From DASZGI01 sp035938995 (GTDB taxonomy: Bacteria > Actinomycetota > Actinomycetes > Streptomycetales > Catenulisporaceae): a stretch of DNA of 31,066 bases. The DNA lies in contig NZ_DASZGI010000266.1 in NCBI RefSeq assembly GCF_035938995.1, forward strand, positions 1 to 31,066, read 5' to 3'. Below, piece by piece: positions 1 through 7,802 of this stretch. Under the pieces are notes generated by a model that saw only the letters and a program-made list of their open reading frames with translations, ran no database searches and was not told the DNA's origin. How positions within the stretch are numbered: the stretch's first letter is position 1; each line of letters begins with the position of its first letter. The translations under genes and the position numbers were made by a program.

Positions 1-1
1 C

Positions 2-481
2 CTGGTCGGCAGCCCGAAGGTGATCTTCCTCGACGAGCCGACCACGGGCCTGGACCCGCGCAGCCGGCGCACGATGTGGGACATCATCCGCGGACTGGTC
101 GCGGAGGGGACGACCATCCTGCTCACGACCCAGTACCTGGAAGAGGCCGACCGGCTCGCGCACCGCGTCGCGGTGCTGGACGGCGGCCGGATCGTCGCCG
201 AGGGGACGCCCGCCGAGCTCAAGGCGCGCATCCCCGGCGGGCACATCGAGCTGGCCTTCGCCGACCGCGCCGAATTCGACGCCGCCGCGATGGTGCTCGC
301 CCCGACCGGCCGCGACGACGACGCGCTCACGCTCCAACTCGCCGGCGACGGCCGCGTCAGCACCCTGCGGACGCTGCTGCGGCAGCTGGACGACGCCTCG
401 GTCGAGGTCGAGGCGCTCGCCGTGCACACCCCCGATCTCGACGACGTCTTCTTCGCCCTCACCGGCAAGAAGGGAGCCTGA
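2..481 (+). CDS. DrrA-type ABC transporter ATP-binding protein (5' truncated by window)
   Basis: The reading frame is open from base 2, so the gene starts upstream and only the C-terminal ~159 residues are present; Walker A and most of the signature motif are missing. What remains starts at the Walker B strand (VIFLDEP), followed by the D-loop (TTGLDPRSR), the H-loop region (LLTTQYLEEAD) and a C-terminal extension ending in DLDDVFFALTG, typical of the DrrA/daunorubicin-resistance subfamily. This subfamily powers export of hydrophobic compounds through a separate ABC-2 permease. The stop lies 2 nt before the ATG of the permease gene, so the two are probably translationally coupled. Substrate is not predictable from this fragment; DrrA-like pairs export many drugs and lipids. 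Confidence 0.93.
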   Translation: MVGSPKVIFLDEPTTGLDPRSRRTMWDIIRGLVAEGTTILLTTQYLEEADRLAHRVAVLDGGRIVAEGTPAELKARIPGGHIELAFADRAEFDAAAMVLAPTGRDDDALTLQLAGDGRVSTLRTLLRQLDDASVEVEALAVHTPDLDDVFFALTGKKGA

Positions 482-483
482 CG

Positions 484-1332
484 ATGAGCACCATGACGAT
501 GGACGACACCGGCCTCGACACCGCCGACACCCGTTCCCACGCCCTCGTCCACGCGCGGATCATGCTGCGCCGCAACCTGCGGCACATGCAGCGCTATCCG
601 TCGCTGACCCTGATGATCACCCTGATGCCGCTGGTCTTCCTGCTCCTGTTCGTCTACGTCTTCGGCGGGACGCTCGGGTCGGGGCTCGGCAGCGGGATGC
701 CGGCCGGCCTGCACGGCGGCCGCGCCGCGTACGCCGACTACGTCGCCCCGGCGATCATCCTGCTGGCCGTGGCCGCCGCGGCGCAGGGCACGGCGATCGC
801 CGTCGCGCAGGACATGACCGAGGGCATCATCGCCCGCTTCCGGACCATGGCCGTCGCCCGATCGTCGGTGCTGACCGGGCATGTCGTGGGCGCGACCATC
901 CAGACCCTGATCGGCGTCACGATCGTCACCGCGGCCGCGCTGGGCGTCGGCTTCCGGCCGCACGCGAACGCGGCCGAGTGGCTCGCCGCGGCGGGCGTGG
1001 TCCTGATGCTGACCTTCGCCGTCACGTGGCTGTGCGTCGGCCTGGGGCTGTCGGCCAAGAGCGTGGAGACCGCGAGCAACTCGCCGATGTTCCTGATCCT
1101 CCTGCCGTTCCTCGGCAGCGGCTTCGTCCCCACGAGCTCGCTGCCGGCCGGGATGCGCTGGTTCGCCGAGTACGAGCCCTTCACCCCGGTGAACGAGACG
1201 CTGCGCGGCCTGTTGACCGGAACGAGGATCGGCGACAACCTGATCATCACGATCGCCTGGTGCGCCGGGACCGCCGCGCTGTCCTACATCTGGTCGCGGC
1301 GCCTGTACGAGCGGGAGCCGAAGCCGCAATGA
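484..1332 (+). CDS. DrrB-type ABC-2 transporter permease
   Basis: The 282-residue protein starts at the ATG 2 nt after the ATPase stop; the longer upstream frame is a shadow of the ATPase gene. A short cytoplasmic N-terminus contains RIMLRRNLRHMQRYP, then hydrophobic segments follow at roughly residues 38-58, 82-105, 125-150, 160-185, 195-215 and 245-265, as in ABC-2 permeases of six segments. EGIIARFRTMAVARSSVLTGHVVG is the coupling-helix region usual in this family, and PFLGSGFVPTSSLPAGMRWFAEYEPFTPV is the conserved pre-C-terminal stretch of DrrB-like proteins. It forms the membrane channel for the adjacent ATPase, probably for efflux of a lipophilic substrate. No regulator is adjacent within the window. 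Confidence 0.93.
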   Translation: MSTMTMDDTGLDTADTRSHALVHARIMLRRNLRHMQRYPSLTLMITLMPLVFLLLFVYVFGGTLGSGLGSGMPAGLHGGRAAYADYVAPAIILLAVAAAAQGTAIAVAQDMTEGIIARFRTMAVARSSVLTGHVVGATIQTLIGVTIVTAAALGVGFRPHANAAEWLAAAGVVLMLTFAVTWLCVGLGLSAKSVETASNSPMFLILLPFLGSGFVPTSSLPAGMRWFAEYEPFTPVNETLRGLLTGTRIGDNLIITIAWCAGTAALSYIWSRRLYEREPKPQ

Positions 1333-1366
1333 GATGACGGCGAGAGGCGCCGCGAAGAGCAGAGAA

Positions 1367-1399
1367 CAGCAGGGCCCTCAGATCATGAGGGTCCTGCTG
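1367..1399. terminator. Intergenic hairpin, probable bidirectional terminator
   Basis: A 14-bp inverted repeat (CAGCAGGGCCCTCA and TGAGGGTCCTGCTG, one mismatch that can form a G-U pair in one orientation) flanks a 5-nt loop. It lies between the ABC permease stop and the stop of the convergent gene at 1484. There is no U-tract, which is normal for GC-rich actinomycete terminators. Confidence 0.7.
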
Positions 1400-1483
1400 T
1401 CGTCTGCGGACGGCCTGTTCGTTCCCGCTCGGTCCAGGTCAGGACTCGGACGTCCGCGACGTCACGCGGCGCGACGCGATGAG

Positions 1484-2032
1484 TCAGAAGAGGAACGGAA
1501 TCAGCATCTTGGTCGACCGCTTGTAGACCGGGTACGTTTCGGGGAAACGCTCGGTCATATAGCGCTCCTCCCGGGTCGCGCTGTAGACAAAGTAGCCGCC
1601 GAGGATCACGACAGGCACCAGCCACGCCGGGCTCAGCCCCACCGCGGTGCCGATCATCGCGAGGATGATGCCGCTGTAGATGGGGTGCCGGACCCACCGG
1701 TACGGCCCCGACGTGACCAGTTCCGGATCAGTCTTCTGCGACATCGGGGTGCCCCAGTTCCGGCCGATGTACGCGCGCGCCCAGACCGCCAGCGCCAGAC
1801 CGCCGACGAACAGCGCCAGGCCCACACCCTGGAGCCACGGGTCACCAGTCAGCGCATGGCCCCGGAGAACCCTGAGCCGGATCAAGACGACCACCACGAC
1901 GACGATGACCAGGCGCGCCCCTACTGGCCTGCCCCACTGCAATTGTCCCGGCTTGGTCCACACGGCCGCCGCGATCCAGCCGAGCCAGAACACGGCCCAG
2001 CCGACGAGGAAGACCAGTTCGACCGCTCTCAT
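1484..2032 (-). CDS. Isoprenylcysteine carboxyl methyltransferase (ICMT/PEMT)-like membrane protein
   Basis: This 182-residue protein has about four to five hydrophobic segments (residues ~5-25, 40-58, 68-88, 125-150). The conserved block TSGPYRWVRHPIYSGIIL near residues 109-126 and the C-terminal EERYMTERFPETYPVYKRSTKMLIP match the SAM-binding region of the ICMT/phospholipid-methyltransferase superfamily, whose members methylate carboxyl or amino groups of membrane-associated substrates. Bacteria generally lack prenylated CaaX proteins, so the real acceptor is unknown. The gene is convergent with the ABC permease and followed by the hairpin at 1367-1399. Start chosen at the ATG beginning MRAVELVFL, directly ahead of the first membrane segment. 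Confidence 0.85.
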   Translation of the reverse strand: MRAVELVFLVGWAVFWLGWIAAAVWTKPGQLQWGRPVGARLVIVVVVVVLIRLRVLRGHALTGDPWLQGVGLALFVGGLALAVWARAYIGRNWGTPMSQKTDPELVTSGPYRWVRHPIYSGIILAMIGTAVGLSPAWLVPVVILGGYFVYSATREERYMTERFPETYPVYKRSTKMLIPFLF

Positions 2033-2145
2033 AGGGATCAGACTCCACGCTCATGTTCCAGGCCGCCGCCGAACAGACGGCGCGCGGCCCCACCGGCTGC
2101 GAGACCGGCGGAACCCGGATGTACGGCGGACGGGCGATGCGTCGC

Positions 2146-2574
2146 TCAGGGCAGCCGCAGGTCGTGGAACCGCTCGGCCGCCTCTCGTTCCTCGTCGGTC
2201 AGATCGGCGTCCTTCACGGGCCGTACCAGCGACCAGTGGTTGCCGACCGGGCAGCGTTGGAACCTGTACCAGCCCAGGCGTATTGCTTTCAGCGACGCTC
2301 CGGGAATCCAGAACGTGGTGAACAGGTGGCCGTCACGGCACCGCACGACGGTGTTGCCGCCCACCTTGTAGCCCAGACGCCGCGCGACGACGGTTCCCCC
2401 GACGAGAACCCCGACGACGAGCCCGAGCGGGAAGAGCGTGCGCTTGCGGCGGTCGCGCCGGACCGACACACCGAGCGCACCGGCACTGGTCCCTGACGTT
2501 TGCGACGAACGCGAGTGCCCGCCGCCGAGCGCGCCCACACCGAGGGGTCGCGAAGTCACCTGTTGTCGCCACAT
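2146..2574 (-). CDS. Small single-pass membrane protein of unknown function
   Basis: No named function is recognised. The 142-residue protein has a low-complexity polar N-terminus, one hydrophobic segment (FPLGLVVGVLVGGTVV, about residues 46-61) and a C-terminal domain of about 75 residues with GGNTVVRCRDGHLFTTFWIP and YRFQRCPVGNHWSLV. The latter resembles a recurrent actinobacterial domain with two cysteine/histidine-containing turns (C..GH and CPVG.HW) that might bind metal; that is an inference. Start set at the second ATG because GGAGAG lies 8 nt upstream of it; an ATG 21 nt further upstream is possible. Same strand as the ICMT-like gene, about 110 nt upstream of it, so co-transcription is plausible. 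Confidence 0.7.
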   Translation of the reverse strand: MWRQQVTSRPLGVGALGGGHSRSSQTSGTSAGALGVSVRRDRRKRTLFPLGLVVGVLVGGTVVARRLGYKVGGNTVVRCRDGHLFTTFWIPGASLKAIRLGWYRFQRCPVGNHWSLVRPVKDADLTDEEREAAERFHDLRLP

Positions 2575-2905
2575 ACGGCTACTCTCCCGCGCCACGCGTC
2601 ACCACGCCACCGACGTGGTCGTCGGCCATGCTCAGGCGCCGCGACCGGACGGGGCGCCGAGGATTGGCGCGGTTCGCCTCCAACGCATCGTTTGACCCGT
2701 GCGGCAGATCAGAGCAGCCGGTGGATACCTGGGGTGAGCCGGCGGGCCGCCGCGATCGTCTCTCGCACGCAGCATGGACGGATCGTCGTCGCGCAGGCGG
2801 CAGCCCGGGCCCGCAACCACCGCGTGTGCACTCGGTTCCGTTCGTGCACGGATTTCCCCGCGCAACGTTTCCCGTGCGCTGTTCTCCCATGCACTGCGAG
2901 CGTGT
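2575..2905. other. Intergenic region between conservon end and small membrane protein gene
   Basis: About 330 bases without a convincing gene. All frames here read as Arg/Pro/His-rich shadow translations. It must hold the promoter of the minus-strand gene at 2574 and the end of the conservon transcript, but I could not pick out a clear hairpin or -10/-35 pair. Confidence 0.5.
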
Positions 2906-3493
2906 TCAAGAATGGACCGACTCCAGGTGGTCGACCAACGCCAGCAACACGTCGCGGCTGACGGAGCGTTGACGCAGGTCCCCCATCAGGACCGGGACCT
3001 GCGGATCGAGATCGAGCGCTTCGCGGATCTCGGGGACCGTGCGGTCCTGGCGCCCGTCGAAGCTGTTCACGCCGACCACGAAGGGGATGCCTCGGTTTTC
3101 GAAGAAGTCGATGGATCCGAAGCTCGACGCCAGCCGCCGGGTGTCCGCGATCACCACCGCGCCCAGAGCCCCGTGCACCAGGTCGTCCCACATGAACCAG
3201 AAGCGTTCCTGCCCTGGTGTGCCGAACAGGTACACCACCAGTTCGGAACTCACCGTGATCCGGCCGAAGTCCATGGCCACGGTCGTGGTGTTCTTGTCTC
3301 CCACCCCGGCGACGTCGTCGACGCCCACGCTCGCGACGGTCAGGTACTCCTCGGTGCGCAGCGGCTTGACCTCGCTGATCGCGGCGACCATGGTCGTCTT
3401 GCCCACTCCGAAGCCTCCCGCGATCAGGAACTTCACGGCGGTCGGTGCGGAGCCCGCGGCCCCGTCCCGCCTGTCAGAGTCGTCGTAACCCAT
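2906..3493 (-). CDS. cvnD: Conservon GTPase CvnD
   Basis: The 195-residue protein is a small Ras/MglA-like GTPase of the bacterial ATP/GTP-binding family encoded as the last gene of actinomycete conservons. It shows a P-loop (GGFGVGKTT, residues ~26-34), a switch region with TTTVAMDFGRI, a G3-like LFGTPGQERF (~89-98) and a G4-position VGVNSFDG where NKXD is replaced, as usual in CvnD proteins. Established work on Streptomyces conservons shows that CvnA-D associate at the membrane like a eukaryotic G-protein-coupled system, with CvnD as the nucleotide switch. The start overlaps the cvnC end by 20 nt. No cytochrome P450 (cvnE) follows. Confidence 0.95.
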   Translation of the reverse strand: MGYDDSDRRDGAAGSAPTAVKFLIAGGFGVGKTTMVAAISEVKPLRTEEYLTVASVGVDDVAGVGDKNTTTVAMDFGRITVSSELVVYLFGTPGQERFWFMWDDLVHGALGAVVIADTRRLASSFGSIDFFENRGIPFVVGVNSFDGRQDRTVPEIREALDLDPQVPVLMGDLRQRSVSRDVLLALVDHLESVHS

Positions 3494-3869
3494 CTCGCAC
3501 CGCCTGAAGAAGTCTGATGTCCGGTCTCTGCCCGACCGCGAGCGCCACCGGCGGGCGGGCGGCCACTGTGCCCAACGTGATCAGGTCGCCGATCAAGATC
3601 TTCGCCACCGCCACCGGCAGGTTGAGCCTCGCGGCGATCTCGGCCAGCGCCACCGGCGTGCGGCACTGCTCCAGGATGAATCGGTGCTCGGGCTCGAGGC
3701 CGCGGGTGCCGAGCTGCTCCTCGGGCGGGGTGAGCGCGACGACGAGCGTGATCAGCGTCAGCTCTAAGTGCGTCGAGACCGTCCGGCCGTGGGTGATCGT
3801 GTAAGGCCGGACGAAGGAGTCCTCCGGGTCGTCATCGAGGGGCTCGTCGGCCCAGTGGCTCATCGACAT
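3474..3869 (-). CDS. cvnC: Conservon protein CvnC (DUF742)
   Basis: This 131-residue protein has the DUF742 layout: an N-terminal acidic stretch, then SFVRPYTITHGRT, LELTLITLV, EHRFILEQC, PVALAEIAARLNLPVAVAKILIGDLITLGTV and a C-terminal PDIRLLQAVRDGLRRL. The central part has a winged-helix character. In conservons CvnC forms a complex with CvnA, B and D. Start: ATG with GGAGGG 5 nt upstream; a second ATG lies two codons later. The gene overlaps cvnB by 38 nt and cvnD by 20 nt, so all three are probably translationally coupled. Confidence 0.94.
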   Translation of the reverse strand: MSMSHWADEPLDDDPEDSFVRPYTITHGRTVSTHLELTLITLVVALTPPEEQLGTRGLEPEHRFILEQCRTPVALAEIAARLNLPVAVAKILIGDLITLGTVAARPPVALAVGQRPDIRLLQAVRDGLRRL

Positions 3870-4314
3870 CCACGCCCTCCTCGCCGGACTGCGGGGCGAT
3901 CCGCGCCTCGGTGCCCAAGTGCTGCCCGACCTGGAGCACGAGGGTGTGCATCGCCTCCGCCATCACTTCCGCATCCACCTCCTGGTCCGCCAGCACCGCC
4001 AGGTGGGTTCCGTGGCCGGCCGCGCTGATGAACAGCCAGAAGTTCGCCAGCTCGACGATGATCTGGAGCACGCCGCCGCCGCCGAAGACCTCACCGACGC
4101 CGCGGGCCAGGCTCTGCTGGCCGGTGGAGATCGCGGCCAACCGCTCGGCGTCCCCGCGGTCGATCTCCTTGGACTGGCTGATCACCAGGCCGTCGTCGGA
4201 GAGCACGATCGCGTGCCGGGCTCCCACCACCTGCTCGACCAGGCGATCGAGCAGCCAGTCCAGGTCGCGGTCGGTGGCCGTGGTGCGCTGCGGCAAGGAG
4301 GTCCACTGGGTCAT
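3832..4314 (-). CDS. cvnB: Conservon roadblock/LC7-domain protein CvnB
   Basis: The 160-residue protein starts at the ATG 2 nt after the cvnA stop; the longer open frame upstream is only the cvnA shadow. Residues ~15-135 match a roadblock/LC7 domain: LDWLLDRLVEQVVGARHAIVLSDDGLVI, SKEIDRGDAERLAAISTGQQSLARGV, LANFWLFISAAGHGTHLAVLADQEVDAEVMAEAMHTLV. Roadblock proteins act as regulators of small Ras-like GTPases, which fits CvnD encoded two genes downstream. The acidic C-terminal tail overlaps the cvnC start. Identification rests on domain shape plus perfect conservon synteny. Confidence 0.95.
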   Translation of the reverse strand: MTQWTSLPQRTTATDRDLDWLLDRLVEQVVGARHAIVLSDDGLVISQSKEIDRGDAERLAAISTGQQSLARGVGEVFGGGGVLQIIVELANFWLFISAAGHGTHLAVLADQEVDAEVMAEAMHTLVLQVGQHLGTEARIAPQSGEEGVDVDEPLGRRAPR

Positions 4315-4316
4315 CG

Positions 4317-6737
4317 TCAGTCTTCTTCCCTGGTCTGCTCGGTGTCCGACGAGGGACGGGTGAGGGGAGGTTCGCCGTCCTCGGCCAGCCGCGCCAGGCG
4401 GGACTGGCGTTGGAAAGCGCCGACCGTGGCGGCGGACCGACCCGGCCCTGACGCCCGCCGGTCCGGCTCCGCATCCGAATCGTCGTGCGGGAGCGCGCCG
4501 CCTCCGCCGCCGCGGGACTCGCGCAGTTCGGCGGCCAGGCTCGCCTGGCGGACCCGCTTGGGCAGCGGGTCCAGTGCCGGCTCGGCGGCCGAGTCCGCTG
4601 ATCTGCCTCCGACGCCTGCGAGGAGACGATCGGACTCGTCCGGCCGGCCGTTGCCGTTGCTCTCGCCGACACCACGGAAAACGCCGTTCAGGACGTACCC
4701 GGCCGCGGCCGGTATGTCGGAGTCGTCGGCGACCACCGAGAGCCGGGGGACGAGGTCGAAGTCGTCCTCGCCCTCCCCGGACGCGGGAGCCTGGTCCGCG
4801 GAGAGCACGAGTTCGGCCGGTACCAGGACGACCACCCGCGTGCCGCCGTAGGCCGAGGGCCGCAGCTCCACCTTCACATCGAGTTTCGCGGCCAGCCGGG
4901 CGACGACGTAGAGGCCGAGTCGCGCGTCGTCGGCCCGCGAGAGAACGTCCATCCTCGGCGGATTCACCATCATCGCGTTGGCCTGGGCGTACTGCTCGGC
5001 GTCCAGGCCCATGCCCCGGTCCTCGATCTCGATGGCCAGGCCGTGCGCCACCTGCGTGGCGGTCACCTCGACCGGGGCGGGCGGCTTGGAGAAGGCCACC
5101 GCGTTCTCCATCAACTCCGCCAGCACGTGCACCAACGCGCCGACCGCGCGCTCGGAAATCCAGACCCGGCTCTCGGTTTCGATCTTGATCCGCCGATAGT
5201 CCTGCACCTCGCTCTGCGCGGAGCGCAGCACGTTCAGCAGCGGGACCGGCTTGCGCCAGCGCCGTTGCGTCTGCCCGCCGCCGAGGATCACCAGGTTCTC
5301 CTCGTACCGGCGCAGCCGTGCGGCCAGGTGGTCGAGGTCGAACAGGCCTTCGAGCACCGCGGCGTCCTCGTGCTGCCGCTCCATCTCGCTCAGCCGCTTC
5401 ATCTGCAGCCCGATGAGCAGCTGGGTGCGCCGTGCGATGCGCTGTAGCAGCCGTTCGAAGCCGCGGTACTGCTCGACCTGCCGGACGGACGTCTCCAGTG
5501 CGCTCGCGCGCGCCGCGTTCAGCGCCTGGCCAAGCATGCCCAGCTCGTCCCGGCCGTACTGCAGCGCCGGCAATTCGGCGTCGGTGTCGACCGCCTGGCC
5601 GCTGCGGAGCCGCTCCACCACGTCGGGCAGCTTGGTTTCCAGCTCCTGGGCCGCCAGGCGCAGCGCGAAGATCCGGCGACGCAGCAGGATGATCAGCCAC
5701 CAGGTGAACCCGATGACCAGCACGACGCCCGCCGCCCCCAGGGCGGTCTCGACGATCAGGTGCGTCTTGAGCGAGCTGACCTCGGAGTTGGCGGCGGACA
5801 CGACGTCGCCGGTCCCCACCACGGTCAGGTGCTGGAGCTCGGGGGTGAGCGCGGACATCGCCTGCTGCCACTCCTGGCCGAGCGCCGGCGGCATGGCGAC
5901 GGCGCCGGAGGATGAGGCGGGGGTGTCGGCAAGGCTCAGTTCGACCTGGGTCTTCTCCTGCCAGGCTTTGCTGTCGAGCATGCCCTGGTAGAGGCCGGCC
6001 GCCGCGGGGAAGCCCGGGATGACCTCGTCCTGGTAGATGAACTGCTCGGCACCCACGGTCTTGGCGATCTGGGCGCGCTGGGCGACGTCGAGATGGCCGG
6101 ACGCCGCGCCGGCCGTGACGATCGCGTCCTCGCGCGAGATCATCTCCTGGCCCCAGCCCGTGGGTATCGAGGGCGCCGTGATGACATCGATGGTCGCGAT
6201 GCCGGTCTGCGTCACGGCGGTGAACAGTTCGAGGTTCGAGCTGGTGAGGGCGCTGTAGTCGTCGAACGCCTGCTGCTGCGTTTCCGCGCCGTCGTCGACC
6301 GCGGTCCGGTACCCGGAAAGCTGCCGAAGCTGCGTCTCGAACTGCTGAAGACTGGCGACGACGCTCGGCGACGTCAAGCCGGAAAGCCCCTCCAGGGTCG
6401 AGGCCGAGGTATCGGTGAGCTTTCGCACCTGAGCCAGCGCCGGTTTGTAGGCGGACGGGTCCGCGAGCGCCGCCTCGCTGAACTTCCGCTCCTGTTGGAG
6501 GTCGTAGAAGAGGGTGATCGCGGGGAACGCTCCGCTGCTGGAGAGGGCGGCGTTCTCGCGAGTGGTCGCCGTGTGCCAGTCGCTGTAGAGCTGGCTCGAG
6601 TTGACGGCCAGAAGCGTGACCATGGCCGCGCTGGGCACGAAGGCCAGGATGAGCAGGACGACGCGGAACGGCAGCAGCCGCCGCCCACCCACGTTCGGTA
6701 TCTTCTGACGCTTTGCCGTTCGCACGTGGCGTGCCAT
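4317..6737 (-). CDS. cvnA: Conservon sensor histidine-kinase-like protein CvnA
   Basis: The 806-residue protein has a basic N-terminus, a first membrane helix (~21-46), a large extracytoplasmic helical region resembling a nitrate/nitrite-sensing (NIT) domain (~47-325), a second helix (~326-352), a HAMP-like linker and a HATPase_c domain with N-box ELMENAVAF (Asn about 545) and G1 box EDRGMG (Asp about 573). It lacks a conventional H-box, as usual for CvnA, and ends in a ~150-residue disordered acidic/Gly-rich tail. It is the membrane sensor of the conservon. Start chosen at the internal ATG (MARHVRTAK) because GGTGGGG sits 7 nt upstream; a GTG 33 nt upstream without good Shine-Dalgarno is the alternative. 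The stop overlaps the cvnB start region (TGA-CG-ATG). Confidence 0.93.
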   Translation of the reverse strand: MARHVRTAKRQKIPNVGGRRLLPFRVVLLILAFVPSAAMVTLLAVNSSQLYSDWHTATTRENAALSSSGAFPAITLFYDLQQERKFSEAALADPSAYKPALAQVRKLTDTSASTLEGLSGLTSPSVVASLQQFETQLRQLSGYRTAVDDGAETQQQAFDDYSALTSSNLELFTAVTQTGIATIDVITAPSIPTGWGQEMISREDAIVTAGAASGHLDVAQRAQIAKTVGAEQFIYQDEVIPGFPAAAGLYQGMLDSKAWQEKTQVELSLADTPASSSGAVAMPPALGQEWQQAMSALTPELQHLTVVGTGDVVSAANSEVSSLKTHLIVETALGAAGVVLVIGFTWWLIILLRRRIFALRLAAQELETKLPDVVERLRSGQAVDTDAELPALQYGRDELGMLGQALNAARASALETSVRQVEQYRGFERLLQRIARRTQLLIGLQMKRLSEMERQHEDAAVLEGLFDLDHLAARLRRYEENLVILGGGQTQRRWRKPVPLLNVLRSAQSEVQDYRRIKIETESRVWISERAVGALVHVLAELMENAVAFSKPPAPVEVTATQVAHGLAIEIEDRGMGLDAEQYAQANAMMVNPPRMDVLSRADDARLGLYVVARLAAKLDVKVELRPSAYGGTRVVVLVPAELVLSADQAPASGEGEDDFDLVPRLSVVADDSDIPAAAGYVLNGVFRGVGESNGNGRPDESDRLLAGVGGRSADSAAEPALDPLPKRVRQASLAAELRESRGGGGGALPHDDSDAEPDRRASGPGRSAATVGAFQRQSRLARLAEDGEPPLTRPSSDTEQTREED

Positions 6738-6928
6738 CCGAAACCCCACCAAACTAGCGTTGACGGCCACCGACTTCGAGACCGGGCGTGCGGCGGGATG
6801 CTACCCGCCACGACTGCCATCGGCAATCGCAACCCTGACATGCGGAGCGTCGCCAAACTACTACTCAGCGGCGCAGCACCCGCTGCACATGCCCGGAATC
6901 GCGGCATCAACGGCTCAACTATCTGACT

Positions 6929-6955
6929 GTGACTCATGCAACAGTGACTCATACA
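6929..6955. promoter_or_regulatory. Tandem GTGACTCATRCA repeats, candidate operator
   Basis: Two copies of a 12-mer (GTGACTCATGCA at 6929-6940 and GTGACTCATACA at 6944-6955) repeat at 15-bp spacing in the divergent region upstream of cvnA (minus) and the Mak_N_cap gene (plus). Each contains the self-complementary core TGACTCA. The rest of the 6738-7062 intergenic region is more AT-rich than the genes and shows nothing else I can assign. Binding by any regulator is inferred only. Confidence 0.4.
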
Positions 6956-7062
6956 TTCTGACGACATACCTTCACCGTCGCCGACTTATTCCTCAAGAAT
7001 TGCCCGCCAAGGGCTGGAAAGATGTGAGGGTCGTACCCACTCGACGGAAATGAGTCTTTGGC

Positions 7063-7725
7063 ATGGCCGTGATCCACCACACCACGCTCAAGCCGACCAA
7101 GGTGGAACTGCTCGCCTCCTGGCTGCCCTCCCGGCCGTGGTACTCAGGCGGTGCCGGCGAGCCGGAGCTGGTCAAGTCCGGCGGCTTCCGGCTGGACGAC
7201 CCGCAGGGGGAAGTCGGGATCGAGTTCATGGTGGTCACCGAGGTCTCCGGCACCCTACCGACCGCATACCTGGTGCCGCTGACCTATCGCGGTGCCGCGC
7301 TCGACGGGGCGCAGCACGCCCTGATCGGCACCTCGGAGCACGGGGTGCTGGGGCGGCGCTGGGTCTACGACGGCTGCCACGACCCGGTGCTCGTCGCCCA
7401 GTTGCTGGCTCTGATCGAGGGCCGGGCCCAGGCTCAGGACCAGAACACCAGCGACACCCCGGACCGGGAGGTCACCCGCTTCCACACCGGCGCCGACCTC
7501 GCCTCCGAGGACTTCACCGCCGCCGACGACGATCGTGAGGGCACTGATCTGCCCGCACCGGGCGGCATGGTTCTGCGGGTGAGCCGGGTCCTGCGCCCGG
7601 CCCCGGACAACGCGCCAGCGCTTGCACCGGGGGCGACGGGCCACGTCGTCGGACACTGGCGGACTCCGGATGGCGACCGCGTGCGAGGGCTGTTCGCCGC
7701 CGTGCACCCTGGCCCTCACGCTTGA
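7063..7725 (+). CDS. Maltokinase N-terminal cap-like (Mak_N_cap) domain protein
   Basis: The 220-residue protein begins MAVIHHTTLKPTKVELLASWLPSRPWYSGG and contains GGFRLDDPQGEVGIEFMVV, VPLTYRGAALDGAQHALIGT and HGVLGRRWVYDGCHDPVLVAQLLAL. This matches the stand-alone proteins built around the N-terminal cap domain of actinobacterial maltokinases, common in actinomycetes; no kinase domain follows. In maltokinases the cap contributes to substrate or nucleotide placement; for stand-alone proteins no reaction is established to my knowledge. The C-terminal ~80 residues are variable. It is divergent from cvnA and convergent with the DUF2510 gene. A weak Shine-Dalgarno (GGAAATGAG) lies ahead of the ATG. 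Confidence 0.8.
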   Translation: MAVIHHTTLKPTKVELLASWLPSRPWYSGGAGEPELVKSGGFRLDDPQGEVGIEFMVVTEVSGTLPTAYLVPLTYRGAALDGAQHALIGTSEHGVLGRRWVYDGCHDPVLVAQLLALIEGRAQAQDQNTSDTPDREVTRFHTGADLASEDFTAADDDREGTDLPAPGGMVLRVSRVLRPAPDNAPALAPGATGHVVGHWRTPDGDRVRGLFAAVHPGPHA

Positions 7726-7802
7726 CGGTCGCCCCGCGCGGAACGTCCCAGTGTGACCAGACCGGTTTCGTCGGCGACGACCGCCTCCGGCACGACGGGT
7801 GC

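Noticed and set aside
3832..5871. 679-residue minus-strand frame apparently spanning cvnB and more
   Set aside because: Only the last 160 residues (from 4314) are CvnB; the upstream part is an Arg/Ala/Gly-rich shadow of cvnA in another frame.
2906..6737. Conservon as a novel system
   Set aside because: The cvnABCD arrangement is well described in Streptomyces and relatives; nothing in these copies departs from the norm.
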